A stretch of 64,000 nucleotides of DNA from Cristatella mucedo (GCA_009760855.2 WPIO01000081.1:287501-351500), one strand, 5' to 3'; counted from the stretch's first letter, positions 33,400-43,748 are shown. A program made the numbers and translations. The notes: generated by a model from the sequence alone, not told the origin.

Positions 33400-34137
33400 G
33401 CTAAAATCCTAGGAGTTACTTATCCGCGATCAGGTTGTCAAGGAGAAGTTAGATCCATTTCTGCTTTCGAAAATTGGATGACGCCCTTTTCACGTAGCTG
33501 TATATCTGAGACCATCCCACCCGGGGTTCTCATTCTTTCAGTCCACGAGTTCTGACAAGTTTGGTGGGGGCTGCAATTCTTGTCCGGGAGTCATAAACAT
33601 AAATAAATATAATTCATTTATATAGCGCCCCAAGAGAACTTAATCTCTATTCAGGCGCTTCACATATGCGTCGGGGCTCGAGCCCACGACCTCAGTCAGA
33701 CCTTGGTCGGGGCGAGCACCTTAACAGCTAGATAGACCACATCACGTGGCCATAAGATATGCAGTTTTTTGCCTGGGCCATCGTTTGAATCAGTTGCAAT
33801 CAGGTCCTCGTCGAAGACAGAGGCTCTCACTGTTGGGATATACCGACCTCCTGCAGGCTGTTTATAGAGGACTTGTTTATAGAGGAGTTTTTGGAGTTTC
33901 TCGATAAAGTATTTGTGTATGACAGGCCGTCACTGATTGTTGGGGACTTTAATATTCACATTGATAACCATAACAGCAGCTGGGTTCGTTAATTTCTTGA
34001 CTGTCTGAAGAATTTTGGTTTGGTCCAATACGTTAATCATACCACTCACGTCGGTGGCCATATCCTAGATCTCGTGATTGCTAAGGATTTCTGGCCCACC
34101 GACCTTGCAGTGTGCCCGCCGACCCTCCCGGATCATT
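33400..34137 (+). pseudogene. LINE-B endonuclease-domain remnant, interrupted by SINE1
   Basis: This is the counterpart of 26560-27130. It reads 'ggagaagttagatccatttctg', 'ccatcgtttgaatcagttgcaatcaggtcc', then the endonuclease block V/L-x-G-DFNIHIDN (about 33935-33970) and 'FDCLKNFGLVQYVNHTTHVGGHILDLV' with small changes (33990-34075). It stops abruptly at the SDH motif region ('PDHFS', about 34124-34140), where hAT-like sequence begins. A minus-strand SINE1 is inserted at 33606-33735. Confidence 0.75.
33606..33738 (-). mobile_element. SINE1 copy nested in LINE-B
   Basis: On the minus strand it shows 'aaggtgctcgccccgaccaaggtctgactgaggtcgtg', the B-box 'GGGCTCGAGCCCCG' and the tail 'gaagcgcctgaatagagattaag' with 'tctcttggggcgct' and 'ataaatgaattata'. 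The LINE-B sequence resumes on its other side. Confidence 0.88.
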
Positions 34138-35919
34138 TTTCGGCAGACCTGCTTAAATTCGGTGTTTGGAGGCCTCACGCCGAATTTTCCGAAAATAAAG
34201 GGGCCAACTGACGCCGAATTAAAGAGGGAGTGTGTCAGTTTGATTCGCCCGTTGGGAGAGTGTGAGAATAGTGCGTGAGAGATTCGGAGACGAATATGTC
34301 GATTGCTTCTAAAGTTGAAATCGCAGCACAGCGTGCAGCGCCGTTCCAGAAAGAGGATGAGCTCGGATATAGGCTTCAGATCGTTACCCGTGTTCCACAC
34401 GGTGCCGTCGAATCTGTGCAGTGCAAGTTCTGCAAGTTTTTTGGGCGAAAAGACGTCGACACGAGCATCGGCACCACTCGCAAGCGCAAACGTAAGCGGC
34501 ATATCAAACTGTTCCAGCATCCGTTTAAGAAGGACAGCTATCCCAGCCATATGGAGAAGCAGCATTACAGTGATTGGACCGATTGTAAGGCTGCATCGGC
34601 GAAGGCGAAGAAGACCTTCTTTGATAATCAACCCGAACATCGAAACACGCTGCATTCTTACTTCGACGCTGCAAGCTGGAGCTCATCATCGATGCTACCG
34701 TTCTAGAGAAGTTGAACGGTGGTGCATTTTGGCACGATGACGTCGAAGAAGAATAATTGTCGAAGGTTTTGTCTCAGTTCAAGATTCAGAATGACGGCCG
34801 CTACAAGGTCGTCGTTACGAATCCACTGAGGTTTCTGTTGGCGATCAAGCATGTTTCAGATGGCCTATCATTCCAACAGACTGAGGCCGTAATTCGTCAT
34901 CACCAGGAGTTGACCAAAAACTCCAAATTGATGGGTGTGGCCAGGCATATGGTTTCGAACCATGTGCGTCTCATGGTTGCTGTTTCATTTCAACACACGT
35001 ACGAGCTTTTGAACGACCCCATCACATGGACATTCTCGTTTGCCTGTGACTGTACCTCGCACGCGGGCCTGTCTTATATATGTGTGGGCCTACTCGTGCC
35101 AATTTCAGGATTCATGCAAATGTCCATTTGCTTCTGATTCCAATGCTTGAACGCCACATAGCGATCAACCAGGTCTCTGCTATCGTCAAAGTCATTGACG
35201 CCGTATTGTCGGTTTGTCGCAAGAAGCTACTTGGCATCACGTCAGATGGGGAGTATGCGATGATTGGAAACCATGGCGGTGTTGTTACTCGTCTTGAGCA
35301 GGTGGCTGCCCATCGTGTCTTGCGTGCTTGGTTCCTGCCGAATCAGATGGACTTGGTCATGAAGAAAGGCTTTGCCGACATCGATGATGGCGACTTTGTT
35401 GAGCAGGCCAACTCATTTATTACTCACTTTCGTGCCAAGGGAACCTGATAACGGATTACGGCTCTACGTGTCCGAAGCTAACGAATCGTTGACTATACAT
35501 GGGTAATTCTTATTCGTGGCTGCTACTACACTGCATTCGAGTTTTCCAACATATTCTGGAGAAAAAAATTTGACGTTGCACCTGACACGGAGTGGTAGAT
35601 TACAGAGTCAGTGGTTGCAGCTGCGTGCAGGGTTGTCAACGTTACATTCATCAAGCTGCAGTCGCGAGAGCTCTTTATCGCCCAGCAACGTTCCGAGATC
35701 GAGAAGCCGATCACCCAGCTATCTTTTATCCACAATTGACCTAACGAGCGAAGATTATGCGGCAGATTCAATCGAAGTTGGACGAGTAAGTATTCCGTTT
35801 CACCGGTTCAAGAATTTATTAAGGACCAGGGATATTCTTCCGCGACCAACTCGATGCTCACAATTGCGATCGCCGTCGTGCAGTTATCACAAAACTAGGC
35901 TCGTTTATGGTGAGCGTGG

Positions 35920-36191
35920 TGTAGTTTGAGTGTAGGCCGGCTCCTCTAATGAGCCTGTGATGTGGCATGGACACTGGCCGGTAACCGCTGGTGGCCAGAT
36001 GGTGGATTCACCATCAGGATCGGCCGCTGCACAGTTGTGGTCCTCGATTAATCATCGGGGTCAACCGGAGGAGTGGGAAGAGACTCTAGTGTGAGAAGGG
36101 GGCGAAGGCAGTCGTGCGTCTTGCTGCTCCGTGCCTTGTACAATAAACCGTTGGCGTTGTTCTGGGCCAGCGTTCCGTATGCCGAACCACA
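35920..36191 (+). repeat. 5' LTR
   Basis: 272 bp, TG...CA ends. It contains 'caataaacc' near 36138 as a likely polyadenylation signal. It carries a 7-bp insertion (acactgg) relative to the 3' LTR. Confidence 0.93.
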
Positions 36192-36204
36192 AGCTATTTC
36201 GTGG

Positions 36205-36530
36205 GATGGAGCCGATAACGCCCTGGGAGATGTCTTGTGCAGCGTCCCTACGCTTCGACGGCTTCGGAGATTTCGTTGGCTGGCTGCTGAACTTCGAGAG
36301 GGAGATCGAGAAAAGTGGCTACGAACAGAGTGAGTGCCACTTGTTTTTGCTCCTTGCGATGCAAGGCGTTTGCCTCGGGGCTACCGCACCTTCACGTTTG
36401 CCTCGGGGCTACCGCAGGAAGTTCAGGATGACTATGCCAAGCTTCTTGAGGCCCTAGTGAGGGCATTCACCTCGCCGGCCGGTAGAGAGCGATTGCTGCA
36501 CGCTGATCGGGTAAAGGCTGGTCGGACTGA
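36205..36530 (+). pseudogene. Gag-like fragment of the LTR element
   Basis: In one frame the sequence reads 'FDGFGDFVGWLLNFEREIEKSGYEQSECHLFLLLAMQG' (36254-36368). In the next frame it reads 'GLPQEVQDDYAKLLEALVRAF' (36403-36470). Together they resemble the retrotransposon gag (capsid-like) domain. The switch of frame coincides with a 28-bp tandem duplication at about 36367-36422 (unit cgtttgcctcggggctaccg...). Its length is not a multiple of three, so the duplication itself breaks the frame. I see no zinc-knuckle. Confidence 0.65.
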
Positions 36531-36744
36531 GAGGGCCGACAGGAGCGACCGGAAGCGGCCGCAGCGGTCACCGACTGTGTGCCAGGCGACAGAGGTTTGT
36601 CAGGCTGCCACCCCGTGGCGGCTGGCAACGGCTATCAAAGCGGTGACGGTTGGTCAGGCTGCGATGGTGTTCCACGAAGCAACGGCGTTGTGCGAGGCAA
36701 CGGTCAGCGGTGTGGCTGAGGCGACGGAGAGCGAGACGGTGCAC

Positions 36745-37090
36745 GGAGAGGCGGCGGCGTCCGCGTGGAAGGCGGCGACGTCTGCGTGGAAGGCGGCGGC
36801 GTCCGCGTGGAAGGCGGCGGCGTCTGCGACAGAGTCGGCGGCGTCAGCGACATGGTCGGCGGCGTCCACGGCAGAGTCGGCGGCGGCGTCAGCGGCAGAG
36901 TCGGCGGCGGCGTCCGCGGCAGAGTCGGCGGCATCCGTGACAGAGTCGGCGGCGTCCGCGGCAGAGTCGGCGGCGGAGTCCAGGTGGAAGGCAGAGGCGG
37001 CATCCGCGACAGAGTCGGCGGCATCCGCGTGGAAGGCGGCGGCGGCACCCGCGACGGAGTCGGCCGCGCCCGCCAGAGAGGTAGTGGCCG
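36745..37090 (+). repeat. GC-rich imperfect tandem repeats coding Ala-rich tract
   Basis: Variant units of 21-24 bp built on 'gcggcgtccgcgtggaaggcg' and 'gcggcgtccgcggcagagtcg' recur about 15 times. In the + frame of 36334-37179 they encode repeats such as SAWKAA and SAAESAA. Frames on all strands stay open because of composition. The antisense 262-residue frame is a shadow. Confidence 0.85.
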
Positions 37091-37151
37091 GCGATGCAGC
37101 GAAAGCCATGAAGGTGACGTTGGCCTGCGACCAGCCGGTGGGCTGTGACGC

Positions 37152-37312
37152 GGCACAGGCAGGAGAGTGTGCAGACTGAAGAGTCTGCACAGGACGGAGA
37201 GGCTGTCCAGGAGGGAGAATCTGTGCAGGCCGCATAGATTGTGCAGGCCGGAGAGACTGCCCAGGTTGTAGAGGGTACGCAGGACGTTGAAGCAGCTGCG
37301 TATATCGGAGAC
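37152..37312 (+). repeat. Degenerate 18-bp repeat array inside the LTR element
   Basis: About eight units of 18 bp occur on the pattern GTGCAGGACGGAGAGNCT. In frame they read VQTEES, AQDGEA, VQEGES, VQAA*I, VQAGET, AQVVEG, TQDVEA. The unit is close to that of the free minisatellite at 30234-30413 (VQDRES). One unit contains a stop. Confidence 0.8.
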
Positions 37313-37650
37313 GCGGCGGAAGAATCGGCAGAGGCGGATGGAGCGACGACGGTTGAGGTCCAAAAAACAGTGGCTGTGGACGTCGGCTCGATGACGATGG
37401 CCGGTGGCTCACGTTGCCGATTGGTCGCATAAGGCCGTGCACCAGCTCGGCTCTTGCGATCAGCCGTCAGGTAGACTGTGGGGTCAGCTATTGATGCCAG
37501 CTGCCATGTTGAGGATGTGTAGGGTCTAGTTTGCATCGTTTATAGATAGGCTCGTTCATTGCTGCTTACATAGGCTCGTTCATGCTGCCCTGTACGTTGC
37601 AGCTACGTGTGTTGGTGCTGCAAACTTGTGACCTTAAGGTCAAGGGGGCG

Positions 37651-37913
37651 TGTAGTTTGAGTGTAGGCCGGCTCCTCTAATGAGCCTGTGATGTGGCATG
37701 GCCGGTAACCGATGGTGGCCAGATGGTGGATTCACCATCAGGATCGGCCGCTGCACAGTTGTGGTCCTCGATTAATCATCAGGGTCAACCGGAGGAGTGG
37801 GAAGAGACTAGTGTGAGAAGGGGGCGAAGGCAGTCGTGCGTCTTGCTGCTCCGTGCCTTGTGCAATAAACCGTTGGCGTTGTTCTGGGCCAGCGTTCTGT
37901 ATGCCGAACCACA
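37651..37913 (+). repeat. 3' LTR
   Basis: 263 bp, same TG...CA ends as the 5' LTR. It is followed by the CGTGG target duplication and then the C-terminal part of the hAT-like gene. Confidence 0.93.
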
Positions 37914-38364
37914 CGTGGTTGAAAGAATCGTGCAAGTCCAAGCGGAACACGACAGTTCTAATAATGCGGCAGCTCGTGAGGCACATCCGGTGATGCCTGC
38001 TGAACTGCTTGAACTTCGTTCGCGTCACTTCAATTCTTGTGTCCTCAATCCTCACCACGATCGCCTGGCCCAGTTTTGACTGTGCCTAGTCTTGAGGCTG
38101 TTGAGCAGGGGCATCGTCATGATCATCTTGTGGCTAACGATGCGATCAAGGCGGTTGTTGCCAGGCACGACCAGTCGACGGATTTTAATACTGGTTGGGA
38201 TGACAATGAACGTCTCTCGCCTGAATCTGTGTACAAACACCTGCGCCAGTTCTGCTTCGGATTGGCACCCGGTTTCGCCAACACTACGCCGGTCGAGTCG
38301 GACTTCTCTGTGCTCAAGTGGGAAATAGATCACCACCGCACCAATCTTAGCTGTTCAAATTCCC

Positions 38365-38735
38365 CCCCCCCCCCGCTTAAAGACTGTTGGCGACAGAAGC
38401 GTTAGCTCTGCAGGTCCTAGACTGTGGAACTCGCTCCCACAATTCCTATGTAACGACATCTATTATCCTGCTGCCGACTATGGCTCATCCTTTTCAGCGG
38501 TCCCGAGCTGCTACTTCCATGCTACTCACTACCTCAACTGGTCTCCTGACTCTGCTATGCTTCACACTTTCTCTTTGTTGCGTGAGACGAAGTCTGTTGG
38601 CTACCAAATGCGTACCGAAAGCCGCTTAGGCTGTGAGTGCGCTATACGAAATTCTCCTGTTAAACACCCACATAGTTTTTATGACTTTGTAGAGTTACAG
38701 ATGGAGATAAATTACATTACATTACGATGTCTAGG
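38365..38735 (+). mobile_element. LINE-B 3' end
   Basis: It starts after a C run with 'cttaaagactgttggcgaca' and holds the C-terminal coding remnant plus 'cgtgagacgaagtctgttgg' and 'gcgtaccgaaagccgct'. The tail is 'gactttgtagagttacagatggag', ending in 'taaattacattacatta'. Copies on the minus strand lie at 46390 and 58110. Confidence 0.75.
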
Positions 38736-39000
38736 TGTCCGGTTCCAAAGTGACCTTTAATTAGACGACCACATCAGCTCCACAGTCATGTCTGCCTACT
38801 TTCAGCTGCATAACATTGCTAAAATTCGAGATTTTTTGAAAGGGATACCAAATCTAAATAGGTTCATGCATTTGTGACATCCCACTCGACTTCTGTAACT
38901 CAGCGCTTGCTGGTCCAACGGCCGGTGCAATACGGCGCTTTCAACTTGTGCAACTCTCTCCAGAAAGGCTTATCTGTCGTGAGCGTCGCATTTGCCACAT
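38736..39000 (+). mobile_element. LINE-A fragment
   Basis: 'ctaggtgtccggttccaaag', 'ttagacgaccacatcagctccacagtca' and 'cgtgagcgtcgcatttgccac' match the LINE-A thumb and C-terminal region. Frames are broken. Confidence 0.8.
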
Positions 39001-39004
39001 AGTT

Positions 39005-39092
39005 ATAAGTAGCGAGCTGTGTAAAACTTTCCCGTGTAAAAACCACTTAGTCTTTGTAGAATTACAGACGGGATTCCGTTACATTAGACTGC
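39005..39092 (+). mobile_element. LINE-B tail fragment
   Basis: 'gtgtaaaaaccacttagtctttgtagaattacagacgg' and 'tccgttacatta' match the LINE-B 3' terminus only. Confidence 0.6.
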
Positions 39093-39984
39093 ACCAGACT
39101 CCAGTGGGTGGTTCTAGGTCTCCAAGGTCATCGGGCAAGCCCTCTGGGTGACGTAATAGTTTACATCCGGTCCAACTACTCCGCACCCCAGCAGTGCCGG
39201 GTAGTAGAGCCTGCTGATGAAATTTCTCGGGTATTCGGTGTCAGTATGACCTCAAAGTTAGCAAAGTTATAAAATTAGCTTCCGTAGTAAACGGAATTTC
39301 TTATGTGATTACGGTGCTTTACTTTCAGGGTGGTCTATTTACCTGCTACTGTTCAACCTTATTGGGAGTACTGTCGCCGACGGTGCCGGTCGGCCTTACT
39401 TAAGCAGCGCTGAGCTTTCTTCTTCTCCAGGTCAGTACAGAAAGAGCAACCGCTACGTGGTCGAGTCCCGTCTACGAGAGTATGTTCACCGTAGCTCGGG
39501 CTAATCAATCTCTTAAGCCCACTTCCCACCTATCTCGCGTCTGTATCCTAGCTTATCCAATCGTTTTCGGCGTCCTATCAGTTGTCGGCTAATCTATGAG
39601 AAATTTCGATAGCGGCTGTGTCAAGAATCAATCTTTAGATCTAATTTCGTCGTGTTAGGCTGTTGCTTTAGTATGGGGAATGCATTTCCACACTGCATCA
39701 GCACGGGGCACGGCTAGAGTACTGACGGGCCGCAACGCTTGACCAAGCTCGACCGACTAACACTGGCCGTGTTAAGAGCTCAAATGCTCACGGAGGCGAT
39801 ATATATGTCGAAATGTGTATGCTAGGAGACACTGCAGATCATTACAGCGGGAACAGGGAAGGTCAAGCGATCGATAATGTAATCGCCGACGGTATTATCT
39901 CGAGTCTATTTTATAACGAGTGCTGCCGTTCCAATCAACTACGCTGGAACCAGTGATTTGCACGTTCTAAATCTAGGAAGTAAG
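39093..39984. other. Unassigned, no gene recognised
   Basis: No frame longer than chance, no RNA gene and no repeat family was recognised. Confidence 0.45.
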
Positions 39985-40215
39985 CTTCAGTCATGTTTTA
40001 GAGCAAATCACTCCACAGTGTCAGCAATGGTGTGAGTTTTCGGGAAAGCTGAATAGTGTCCTGCTGTTAGCTCTGCTAATCGATTGGCTGTGTTTGATAC
40101 TATTAATACCAAGTCCTTCAGTGCGTCTCATTTCGCCAGGGCTTATATGGCGCTGTATTACAATCGCTCAAGTCGTATCTCAACGTCTCTATATTTAAAT
40201 CTCTACATATACTAA
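39985..40215 (+). mobile_element. Old LINE-A reverse-transcriptase remnant
   Basis: 'tcatgttttagagcaaatcactccacagtgtcagc' corresponds to the FRANHSTESA block of LINE-A. 'ctgtgtttgatactattaatacca' corresponds to the block A region AFDTIDH. It is heavily decayed. Confidence 0.55.
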
Positions 40216-40218
40216 AAT

Positions 40219-40251
<33 letters not shown>

Positions 40252-40253
40252 CT
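40219..40253. repeat. (TC)n(TA)n microsatellite
   Basis: About 22 bp of TC repeats are followed by about 10 bp of TA repeats. Confidence 0.9.
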
Positions 40254-40451
40254 CAGCTGCCTAAAATCATGTATTGCTGACTTTTGCACATATGAGGCAG
40301 CAAAATTTCTTAACTAGAGTTACGACAAATGAATTGCTAATCATTGGCAAAGCAAGTGCTACCCAGGAACTGAAAGCCTAACCCTCAATGGGCTCGACCT
40401 GGCTTTTTTTATAGCTTTTTAGTGGGATCTGGATGTCCTCTTCCAAAATGA

Positions 40452-40928
40452 CATAATAATAATAATAATAATAATGATATAATTGATAAAGCGCCCTCAG
40501 AGGACTCAATCTCTTTCTAGGCACTTTACATTTGCTGCAAAGGGAAACACGATTGAATGGTGAGTGGTATCGTGCTTGATAAACAATATGAGTAACATGG
40601 TTAGGGGTGACATGCACAGGGTCAGCATGCAAGTATGGTTAGTGGCAGCATGCACAGTGTCAGCATGCATAAGCACATGAAGGACGAATTACAGGCACCA
40701 CTAAATGCTGTCATAAATAGATGTGGTTTTAAGTTTATTTTAACATGGTCAAGTCAGGGGATGTTGTGACGCAAGTCGAGAATGAGTTCCAGGCTTTAGA
40801 AGCATACGAGCTAAATGCACGGTCTCCAAAGGATTTGAGGTTTGTACGAGGTATTGGTAAACTGTTAGATTCCGAAAAGCAGGTGGTACGATGCTTGGCC
40901 TGGTGGGGCAGTAGATCTGAGAGATAGG
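40452..40928 (-). mobile_element. LINE-A 3' fragment
   Basis: It has an (AAT)n tail at 40452-40476. On the minus strand it reads stem-loop, 3' UTR and C-terminal coding blocks (YLSDLLPHQAKHRTTCFSESN). It is broken at about 40928, where a plus-strand LINE-A piece begins. Confidence 0.85.
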
Positions 40929-41026
40929 TGGACTTTTCACTCGATGAGCACACCGGCTCGACAGTCACGTCAGCCTACTTTTACCTGCGTAACATTGCAA
41001 AATTCACTCCTGCTTAGTTTAGAGCA
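40929..41026 (+). mobile_element. Short LINE-A fragment
   Basis: 'gtggacttttcactcgatgagcacaccggctc', then 'cagcctacttttacctgcgtaacattgcaaaatt', matches the LINE-A DLSLDDHISS ... AYFQLHNIAK region. Confidence 0.65.
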
Positions 41027-41032
41027 ACAAAA

Positions 41033-42540
41033 TAATAATAATATAATAATAATATTGCACTTGATAAAGCGCCCTCAGAGAACTTAATCTCTTTCTAGGC
41101 GCTTTACATTTGCTGCAAAGTGATACGCAATAGAATAGTACGTAAAATCATGCTTGAAAAACAAACAAAATGAATAACATGGTTAGGGGTTACATGCACT
41201 GGGTCAGCATGCAAATGTGGTTAGTGGCAGCATGAACAGTGTCAGCACGCATAAGCACATCGAGGACGAATCACAAGGACCCACTAAATGCTGTCCTAAA
41301 TAGGTATGTTTTTAAGTTTCTTTTAAATGTGGTCAGGTCAGGGGATGTTCTGATGCAGGTCGGGAGGGAGTTCCAGGCTGTGGGAGCATACGAGCTAAAT
41401 GCACGGTCTCCAAAGGATTTAAGGTTTGTACGAGGTATTTCTAGACTGTTGGATTCCGAAAAGCGAGTGGTACGATGCTTTGCCTGATGGGGTAGTATAT
41501 CTGAAAGATAGGCTGGAGCCATAGAATGAAGAGACCTAAAAGTGAGCGACAAAACCTTGAAGTCAATCCGTTGCTTGACTGGTAACCAGTGCAGGTCGGC
41601 GAGAAGTGGAGTAATGTGGCAACTGCGACGCTCACGACAGACAAGCCTAGCTGCAGAGTTTTGCACCAGCTGCAATCGCCTGATCGCACATGCTGGTAGG
41701 CCAGCAAGCAGTGAGTTGCAGAAGTCGAGACGAGATGTCACGAATGCATGGACCAACTTGGACGTGGTATCCTTATCTAAACAAGCCCTAATTTTAGCAA
41801 TGTTATGAAGCTGAAAATAGGCTGATTTGACTGTGGAGCTGATGTGGTCGTCTAACGAGAGGTCGCTTTGGAATATGACACCTAGATTTCGAGCTGATGC
41901 AACTGGAGATATGCTGGCAGAGCCAATTTTGAAAGTCAGCCTTTCCATTTTCTGAATAACACTAGGTTTGCCCATAACTAGTAAGTTAGTTTTATCATCG
42001 TTTAGTTTTAGAAAATTTGCTGCCATCCATGATCGGATGTCATCAATGCATGCAGCAAGTGAGTTGAGAGAATTTGAGGTACTCGAAGGCTGGGAGGGAT
42101 CAAAGCAAAGGTACAACTGAGTGTCATCCGCATAGAAGTGAAAGCCTAGATTGTGCTTGGCAATCACATCAGCGAGAGGGAGAGTATAAACGGTGAAAAG
42201 GACCGGACCTAGCACAGAGCCCTGAGGTACTCCATATTTTAGAGGTACTTCAGATGATCTTTGTCCATTCACGTCAACACTCTGGAGTCTCCCACTGAGA
42301 TAGGACCTGAACCACTGCAGAGCAGTGCCAGTGATGCCCAGGCGAGATGAGAGGCGATCTAGAAGTACTTTGTGATCGATGGTATCAAAAGCTGCCGAAA
42401 GATCGAGCAAAACAAGAAGAGACACTCTACCCATGTCTGCATTCCTAAGTAGGTCGTTGTATACCCGAAGCAATGCTGACTCTGTGGAGTGATTAGCTCT
42501 AAAGCCAGACTGGAACCTACTAGCAAGGTGTACTAACAAA
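41033..42540 (-). mobile_element. Young LINE-A copy 2, 5'-truncated
   Basis: On the minus strand this is about 1.5 kb of LINE-A: most of the reverse-transcriptase domain, the C-terminal region, the 3' UTR, the stem-loop and a tail 'gcaatattattatta'. It is the longest copy in the window and nearly identical to the copy at 5984-7262. Its 5' break at about 42540 abuts an older plus-strand LINE-A copy. Confidence 0.93.
41271..42539 (-). pseudogene. Truncated reverse transcriptase of LINE-A copy 2
   Basis: 422 codons without a stop. It begins within the finger region (FQSGFRANHSTESALL), followed by block A 'VLLDLSAAFDTIDHKVL' with the first catalytic Asp, 'LQWFRSYLSGRLQ', block B 'GVPQGSVLGPVLF', block C 'FHFYADDTQLYL' and the C-terminal 'LHWLPVKQRIDFKV'. 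The upstream endonuclease domain is absent, and the reading frame has no proper start codon of its own. Blocks A and C are both intact, but the protein is N-terminally truncated, so autonomous activity is unlikely. Confidence 0.93.
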
Positions 42541-42559
42541 ACTAAGCTGGTCTAGATGT

Positions 42560-43748
42560 TGCTGAAATTGGCTCTGTGCTTTGTCTCTTTCTTTTCACTG
42601 TTTATGCTTTCCCTCTATCCGATGTGATTGATTGGCACAATCTAGGATTTCACATCTATGCAGATGACACTCAGTTGTACCTTTGCTTTGATCCCTCCGA
42701 GCCCTCCAGCATGCCGAATTCTCTCAACTCCCTTGCCGCATGTATTGATGACATCCGCACTTAGATGGCAGCAAACTTTCTTAAATTCAATGATGACAAA
42801 ACCAGCTTACTAGTTATGGGCAAGCCAAGTGTGATTCAGAAATTGGAAGATTAACACTCACAATCGGCACTGCTAGCATACGTCTGTCTAATCTGCACTA
42901 AATCTAGTTGTCCTGTTCCTAAGTAATCTTTTATTAGACGACCACATCAGCTCCACAGTAAAGTCTGCCTACTTTCAGCTAAATAGCAACGCTAAACTTT
43001 GGGCTTGCTTAGACAGGTACCACATCTGAATTGGTCCATGCATTTGTGACATCCTGTCTTGACTTATATATTTCACTGCTTGCTGGTCTAACGGCCTGTG
43101 CAATCAGGCGCCTGCAGCTTGTGAAAAACTCTGCAGCTTGACTCGTCTGTCGTGAAAATTGCAGTTGCCACATTACACCACTTCTTGCCGACCTGCACTC
43201 ACTCCCAGTCAAGCAACGCATTGACCTCGAGGTTCTGTCACTCACTTTTAGGTCCCTTCATTCTTTGGCTCCAGCCTACGTAACAGATCTATTCCCCACC
43301 AGGCAAATCGTAACACCTGATTTTTGGAATCTAATCGTTTACCTCTACCTCGTGTGAACCTCAAATCATTGGGTCACTGTGCCTTTAGTTCATCTGCTCC
43401 CAAAGCCTGGAACTCACTCTAGACTTGCATCACGACATCCTCTGATTTGACCACATTTAAAAAGAATCTAAAAGCTCATATATTTATCACAGCATTAAGT
43501 GAGTCCCTGTGGTTTGACCTATATGTGCTTATTCATGTTGACACTGCATGATGCCACTAACCATATTTGCATGCTGTCCCTGTCCATATCATCCCTAACC
43601 ATGTTATGCTTGTTGTCATCGAGCATGCTACCACTAACCATGCGATCATGCTACTTTTGCAGAAAATATAAAGTGCCTAGAAAGAGATTGGAGTTCTCCG
43701 GGGGTGCTACATCAAATGCATTGTTATTATTATTATTATTATTATTCC
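42560..43748 (+). mobile_element. Older LINE-A copy, + strand
   Basis: It reads 'GSVLCLFLFTVYAFPLSDVI', 'GFHIYADDTQLYLCFDPSEP' and 'NSLAACIDDIR' then a stop (42763). Further blocks are in shifted frames, followed by 3' UTR, stem-loop and (ATT)n at 43725-43748. It lies head-to-head with the young copy 2. Confidence 0.88.

Larger units (their letters stand above)
35920..37913 (+). mobile_element. Gag-only (non-autonomous) LTR retrotransposon, 1,994 bp
   Basis: Two LTRs (35920-36191 and 37651-37913) begin TGTAGTTTG and end CCACA. The element is flanked by a perfect 5-bp target duplication CGTGG (35915-35919 and 37914-37918). A purine-rich tract 'aaggtcaagggggcg' precedes the 3' LTR. The interior (about 1.46 kb) holds gag-like coding sequence, an Ala-rich repeat and an 18-bp repeat array. 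There is no protease, reverse transcriptase, RNase H or integrase. LTRs differ by about five substitutions and two small indels. I could not place the primer-binding site. Confidence 0.93.
34275..38345 (+). pseudogene. hAT-like transposase, split by an LTR retrotransposon
   Basis: A dead DNA-transposon gene of a hAT-like group (from memory, similar proteins are common in oomycete genomes). The N-terminal part (34275-34706) has a Cys-pair/His zinc-finger-like stretch (VQCKFCKFF, then HMEKQH). After frameshifts comes 'RYKVVVTNPLRFLLAIKHVSDGLSFQQTEAVI' (34795-34890), 'WTFSFACDCTSHAGLSYI' with an Asp in the core, and 'KLLGITSDGEYAMIGNHGGVV' (35226-35290, catalytic-core style T-D/S-D-G motif). The frame stops at 35448, then stops and shifts. 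The C-terminal dimerisation-like block (LRQFCFGLAPGFANTTPVESDFSVLKWE, 38237-38325) lies beyond the LTR element at 35920-37913. Joining the flanks with one copy of the 5-bp duplication keeps the reading frame across the insertion site. Confidence 0.75.

Noticed and set aside
34020-34211. Stand-alone small gene (VQYVNHTTHVGGHILDLV)
   Set aside because: It is part of a LINE-B endonuclease domain, also present at 27014.
36654-37536. Antisense open frames of 215-262 codons in the LTR element
   Set aside because: They are shadows of the GC-rich repeat coding the Ala-rich tract on the + strand.
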